Of a stretch of DNA of 64,000 bases, positions 58,055 through 64,000 are shown in pieces; within the stretch, counting starts at the first letter, position 1, and each line of letters opens with the position of its first letter. Below the pieces are notes generated by a model. It saw only the letters and a list, made by a program, of their open reading frames with translations. It did no database searches and was not told where the DNA came from. A program made the position numbers and the translations under genes. Source of the DNA: Eulemur rufifrons (lineage: Eukaryota; Chordata; Mammalia; Primates; Lemuridae); NCBI RefSeq assembly GCF_041146395.1, contig NC_091000.1, forward strand, positions 11,794,501-11,858,500. Reading direction: 5' to 3'.

Positions 58055-61000
58055 TATTTTTGGCTAGGTCCCCTCATTGTCTCTGTGTCTTAGATTAGCT
58101 GTGATAAAGCAAAGGTATCTACTTTAAGGATGTTGAAGCTTATTTTTTAAAATGTCTAGTGCCTAGAAATTCTATGAAGAAAGCAAACATTAAGAAGGGA
58201 GACAACAGTCTTTCTCTTCCTGTGTGCCATTGTCAAAGCATGTGCTGGCTGTGATAGAAACTGTTAAGAATAAAAATGAAAAACAAGGACAGCAGACACT
58301 ACTCTCACATAGTGAAATAGGGCTTAAATTATGCCATGTGCAAAATACAGAAGTTTTTAAAACTGTCTTTAATGTCATATTTTTGTGGTATACAGACAAA
58401 GTCTATATCTGTGTATTTTGAAACATTTGTAAATGCTGAAATTAACAACATTGATCATTTAAGTATAAGCTTACAAATCATTAGCTTGTGAGAACTTTAT
58501 TTTACAATTATACTTACTCATTATTGATGCTTATTGAAATTAAATGTGTTTTATAAAGCTGTTAATGTTTGAGGAAGGACCAACGAGTATGATTTATATA
58601 TTTTTTATACCTTTATAGAAAGTTAACTGAAGTTTTTTTTATCATTATATTTTTGGGTGGCTATCAGAGAGACCCTGTAAAATACAATTTTGGGATGACC
58701 ATGGTATACCCAAGCGATGGGGTGAATATCTGTGTGCATACAACCTAAGTTGTTTATACCATACAGTGTTTATGTTAAAGGATGCAAGTAATTTTGGAGA
58801 TTGAAGACATGGTGTAAAGAAGTGTTAAATAAAGTGCTACAACTTCCTTTATTAAACCAGTGAATTACTAAATCTCTAATAATTGTATTATCAAATAAAC
58901 ATATCATGTAAAATTATGTTTTCCTTGTACTTTTGAAAACCTGATGCTAGCTTACTTTAATATAAGCAATCAGGTAGACTTTTAATACCTAAATGGAGAA
59001 GTTGCTGTAACATCAGTACTTTCTCATGGACACTAATTTGAGCTTCAAAAGAAAAGCATAATTCAAAGGATTATGCTTTTGAATTACTTTGTTACTTAGA
59101 GAATAGTAGGGCAAAATGAATCTAAGGCCATAGCAGAAATAATGCTGAGAGGATTTGTATTCCAGATGCTTATTAACTTAAAAAGACAAAAACATTAGAT
59201 TAACAGTCGCTGTGCCCTTGGCCAGAGAATGATTTCCACTGTAGAAAATAGTAGGTCATTCTTGATCCGTCATCTGTCATAAGACATTAGATTCAGGAGG
59301 CAGACAGCTAAAGTCACAATAAGGGGACCTGCTAACCAGGCCAGCCTAACTGTGGCTTGGAGTGTAGAACTAAATTCAACAGCTTTATGTGAGTGTGATC
59401 TTCAGACATGTGACAGCAGTTTCAGGGGCTTCCCTGGGCAGACTTCCAGCTGTCAGTTCCTGGAGTTACAGTCATTGGGAAGCTTGTGGGTATGGGGAAG
59501 GAGACCACTTCTGAGGGGAGAGCAGATTTGGAAGCTTGTCAGGTATTGCCAAGGGGTGGTACAGGAGCAGTCAGTTCCTGAAGGTGGAGCCTGGGATGTG
59601 GAGATGCCCTTTTTGTGACATGATTTTGCATTCCTGTTGATTTTTATACTATTTATTGAGAACATGGTGGAACTAAAAGGGAAGAGAAATGGTCCTCATA
59701 TTGTGGGATTTTAAAAGAATAATTTCTTCAAATTAAGTTGTCTGCTTTGTAAAATGAAGAAGGTAACCGATGAGAGCTTGCAGTGACAGCCATGATTTCA
59801 AATGCACCCATGTGGAAGCCTTTCCTAATCAACTGCCTTCACTACTTCTGTGTACTGTTAACAGGTTCCTAGCACAAACTGCCTTATGCTATAAACATTT
59901 CTGCATATGTCTTATCTTTCCAATTAGACTGTAGCCTCTTTGAGAGCAGGGTCAAGTGTTCAAAAATAAAAATAAAAGCATTTATGTTGCACTTTAACAT
60001 TGTACAGAATACTTTTCATATATGTTATTTGGTATCTCCTTACAGTGTATTGAATGTAACAAGGGCTTCTAAATAAGAGCTAGAAGAACAAGGTGTAATA
60101 TTTATATATTTTAAAATTTTAATTAAGATTCCCTAAAACTTAGTTTATGCTAAAAGATTACATTGATAATATGTGTGTATTTTCTACATTATGTGTTTTA
60201 ATTTAGAGTACTGAAAAATATACTTTACATAAGTATATGTAAATACAACTGAGCAAATACAACTTTAAACATTTATGTGAGATTTCTTTAGGTGTAAATT
60301 TGAAATCAGTAACTAGAGACAGTAGGGAAAGTTTTCTGACTTTTAAAATGAAAATTGGAAACTTAGTGGCAGATTTTTTTTAGTGGGAGATTTTAAAACT
60401 TTATGTTAATCAAAGTTACATCTGTGAATGATTAACAAACACATGACTAGGTTCCCAAGGCAAAAACAGCAGTCCCCTACCCACTGCTCTTCCCAGAGTT
60501 GACCACATTTACATATTTAACGGTTTCTTCTGGTATTTACCACTGTGTTTTCAAATAACATATTTATTTGATTTTTCAGCTTTAGATTTTGAGAACTGAC
60601 TCCCATTGTGGAAGAGGATTCAGCTCTCTTACCCTGCCTTGCCCTGTGAACACACACCCCCCTCCCCTTATCCTCTGATTGTATCACCTTGTAAAGAAGT
60701 CAGTAGTCAATGTTTACATTTTTATGACTATGTAAATATTATTCATGGATGACCAATCTAGTGTACTATGATTGCATTTCCTTTTATTTTCTCTGTAGTT
60801 AATAATTGTCTCTTTTTTCCATTGGCTCACTTCTCTATATTCCTGTCACCAATTTGCTACTACAATTATTAATATAAATTTCTTTCCGTTACATTCACAC
60901 AAACCAGGTATTCTGTTAGTTTGAAACCTCCTGCTCCTTCTGTTCTTAGCCTCCAGTTTGGCCTGGTTAATCACTGTAACTGCTGCACACTGTCATCCTA

Positions 61001-61125
61001 GAATCTCCGTTTACTGCCGTCTTGCAGGTTTCATTTGAAATTTTCCTGTGTTGGATTCTCTATTTTCTGGATCCCATGCCTTCCACTTTTCTTGGTCCAT
61101 TCTCTCTTTTGATTGAGTTGTGTTA
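58055..61125. other. Intron 1, mostly anonymous; one perfect hairpin
   Basis: No gene. A short L2-like tail lies near 59930-59980. A hairpin at 59052-59080 is described separately. The frame at 59352-59618 (+) has no recognisable domain. Confidence 0.4.
59052..59080. repeat. Perfect hairpin, 11-base arms
   Basis: AAAAGCATAAT (59052-59062) and ATTATGCTTTT (59070-59080) are exact reverse complements around a seven-base loop. Confidence 0.9.
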
Positions 61126-61129
61126 GAAA

Positions 61130-62970
61130 GGGAGCATAGGAGTTAGATTTGTTGAGCCTTTGCATCTCAGCAAATGCCGTTATTCTACTCTCATACCTCG
61201 TTGATGTTTTAGCCAGGGATATAATTCCAGGTTGGAAATAATTTGCAGTAAAAATTTGATGATATTGCTCTACTGATTTATAGCTTCCAGTGTTGTGTTT
61301 GAGGAGTCTGATGCCTTTTTCTTGGGTTTAAAAAAAATTTTTTTGTGTGTGTGTGATCTGGTTCCTCTGAAGCTTTTAGGCTTTTGTGTTTGCCGTCCTG
61401 TTCCAAAATTTCACAGTATTGGGCTCTAATGTAGTTGTTTTTTAACCATTGTGCTGGGTGGGCCATATATAATCAGGAAACCATGGTCATTCAGTTCAGA
61501 GAAATTTCTTGCGCTAGTTCTTTGATAATATTTTTCCCTCTTATTAACTTTGTTCTCCCTCTTTAGAACTCATGCTAGTCAGATTTTAGACCTCCTAGAC
61601 TGGTTGCTCACTTTTCCTATCTTTTCCCTTCTGTTTGTCTTACTCTTTGGGAAATTTTCTTAACTTCCTCTTATGGCCTAAATAGATGGGTTCATTTCTG
61701 CCATTATACTCATTTTCAGGAGTTTTAAAATTCTTTTCTACAGATACTTCTATTTTAGTAGTAACCTCTTCTGTTATATCTTTCTGAAAATGCTAATTGA
61801 AATTTTCTTCAATTTCTCCAAAGAAAATTGAAGTTTTCTTCTATTCATTGAATAACCTCATTTTCCTTTTTTCTGCTTGTTTTAGTTTCTGCTTTCATGT
61901 CAGGGTACTAGCGCTGTTAGCTTTTGGGTTAGACATAACTAATACCAACCATTCTGGTTCTTCATGCTTTCCAGGCACGTGTAGAAGATTAAGTTCCGTG
62001 CTTCCATGTGAGTTGTTTGGCGCAGTGGATTGTGAATTCAAGTGATATTCATGCCACCCCTGCCTGGGTGATTGACGCTTGCGTTGAGATGGAGGTGCCA
62101 TGAGCACTGGAGATGCAGTCTGGAATGCTCCACTGTGAGGCCTGCGGCTTGAGGAGTCACCCAGAACCACTTTGGACTTGGCTTGAGTGGGAAATAAATG
62201 TTTGTTGTGTTTAGCCACTGAGACTTTGGTATTGTTTTTTATTGCAGCATTACCTAGCCTGTCCTGGCTAAGACAGCTATCAGTTATATTTAAGAATGAG
62301 GCACAAAAAACTCTATGCTAGGGGTGGGGCTAAGTTGTGTGGTGGTGGTCTGGCTCAGCCTCTCTATTAGGGCACTCCCAGATGTTAATGCCAGCAGATC
62401 TTTTTGCTTGGTCTGGTTAGTTTTCCCAGGAAAAACTCCTCCAGTCGCCAACCTGGCAAATGTAAGCCCAGCTCCTGGGATTTTGCAAACTGAGTAATGG
62501 AAAGGGGGCTTGGGCAGCTTGCTGCTCAGTGTGTGCATGCTCCCTTTCCCGCATGCTGAATAAGGAAGGCCCTTCTTTCAGCAGTGCCAGCTGCCTGGAA
62601 GTCCCCATTCCTTCTGATTATGTCTCTCTAGAGGACAAACCTCAGTTTCTGCCCAGGTTGGATGGAGGCAGGCTGGAGGCTGACTGCGTCTTAACAGATT
62701 TACGGAGAGTCTTCCATGCTCTCACACTCTGAAGTCCTGGGTGCTGGGGTTCCTGAGCCACATCAGGCTTCTGGGCTGTTTCTTGCTGACCCTATGTTTT
62801 CTAGGTCACTCTGCCATTTGCTTTCACTGCCCCAAATTTTGTTGCTCCTGTCTACTGATCTGCCCTTTGTCCTTTTGTATTTATGCCTTTTAAAAAATCC
62901 CCTTTCTACTATTTTCTGGTGAGAATGTACGTAAGCACATATATTAAATCTGTAATGTTTACTGGAAGTT
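61130..62970 (-). mobile_element. Old LINE-1, antisense, split by an LTR fragment
   Basis: 'atataattccaggttggaaa', 'gaggagtctgatgccttttt' and 'aattgaagttttcttctatt' run antisense L1 up to about 61960. L1-like wording resumes at 62280 and continues to 'ctactattttctggtgagaa'. No intact frame. Confidence 0.65.
62060..62275 (+). repeat. LTR 3' part (MaLR-like)
   Basis: 'gtcacccagaaccactttgg', 'gggaaataaatgtttgttgt', 'tttagccactgagactttg' and 'attacctagcctgtcctgg' are the 3' end of an old LTR similar to that at 37800-37926. Confidence 0.55.
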
Positions 62971-62999
62971 CCTTAATAATGGATTTTTTTTCCTTTCCA

Positions 63000-63305
63000 A
63001 GTTTTTATTGTGAAAATTTTCAAACACATGAAAAACTGAAAACAATAGAATGAACACCATTGTATATATCCTTCACTTAGATATGACAATTAGCTTTTTG
63101 CCATATTTTCTTTATCTCCTGCACCCTTTCACTTTATATATGTGTGTGTGTAATATTCTCCAAGTATATATGGTATACATAAGGTAGATGTATTTATATC
63201 TGTATTTTCTCTTTTGCTGTAATAGTTGAAGGCAAGTTACAGATATTGTGATTCTTCACTCCTAAATAGTTCAACATACATTTCCCAAGGACAAAAATAT
63301 TATCT
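63000..63305 (-). repeat. Old LINE-1 3' UTR remnant, antisense
   Basis: 'tattgtgaaaattttcaaac', 'gtatatatccttcacttag', 'agatattgtgattcttcac' and 'aacatacatttcccaagga' follow antisense L1M 3' UTR. Confidence 0.65.
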
Positions 63306-63360
63306 TAGAGAACTGTAATGTCATGGTCATACCTACAGAAATTTAAAAAAAAAAAAAAAT

Positions 63361-64000
<640 letters not shown>

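Overview
The window is nuclear DNA of a strepsirrhine primate, most likely a lemur. The grounds are the interspersed repeats. Old primate AluJ-type copies lie beside Alu copies with a duplicated A-rich linker and a 3' half reading 'gaggttgctgtgagctaggctga'. Three short LINE-1 3' ends also have a 3' region of the kind I associate with lemurs. This assignment rests on remembered consensus sequences, not on a search.

Only one protein-coding exon can be supported. It is coding exon 1 of WWC2 (a KIBRA/WWC-family Hippo-pathway scaffold) on the + strand at 5444-5574. It encodes residues 1-43 plus two bases of codon 44, covers nearly all of the first WW domain, and ends at a GT donor at 5575. Upstream is a large CpG island (about 3470-5790). 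It holds a compact TATA-less promoter with three TEAD-type CATTCC/GGAATG motifs, a G-rich GC-box block, and octamer-like sites. The presumed 5' UTR contains a GGA/GGC-rich tract, a three-codon upstream ORF, and a second upstream ORF that overlaps the WWC2 start codon.

Everything from 5575 to 64000 (at least 58.4 kb) is read as WWC2 intron 1. No exon 2 was found by eye. The intron is filled with mobile-element relics. These include a composite old LINE-1 at 30.2-36.6 kb interrupted by two lemur-type L1 3' ends, a hAT element, an AluJ and a Tigger2-like element. There is a decayed Tigger/pogo DDE transposase at 50.5-51.2 kb interrupted by a MER8/Tigger2-like insertion. There are several L2, MIR and MLT1-type LTR fragments and two lemur-type Alus at 20.7 and 63.4 kb. 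Bases 1-3470 are intergenic or upstream DNA with L2, L1 and Alu relics.

I found no tRNA, rRNA, CRISPR array or prokaryote-like system. The most informative signals are the WWC2 promoter/5' leader architecture and the nested transposon stratigraphy.
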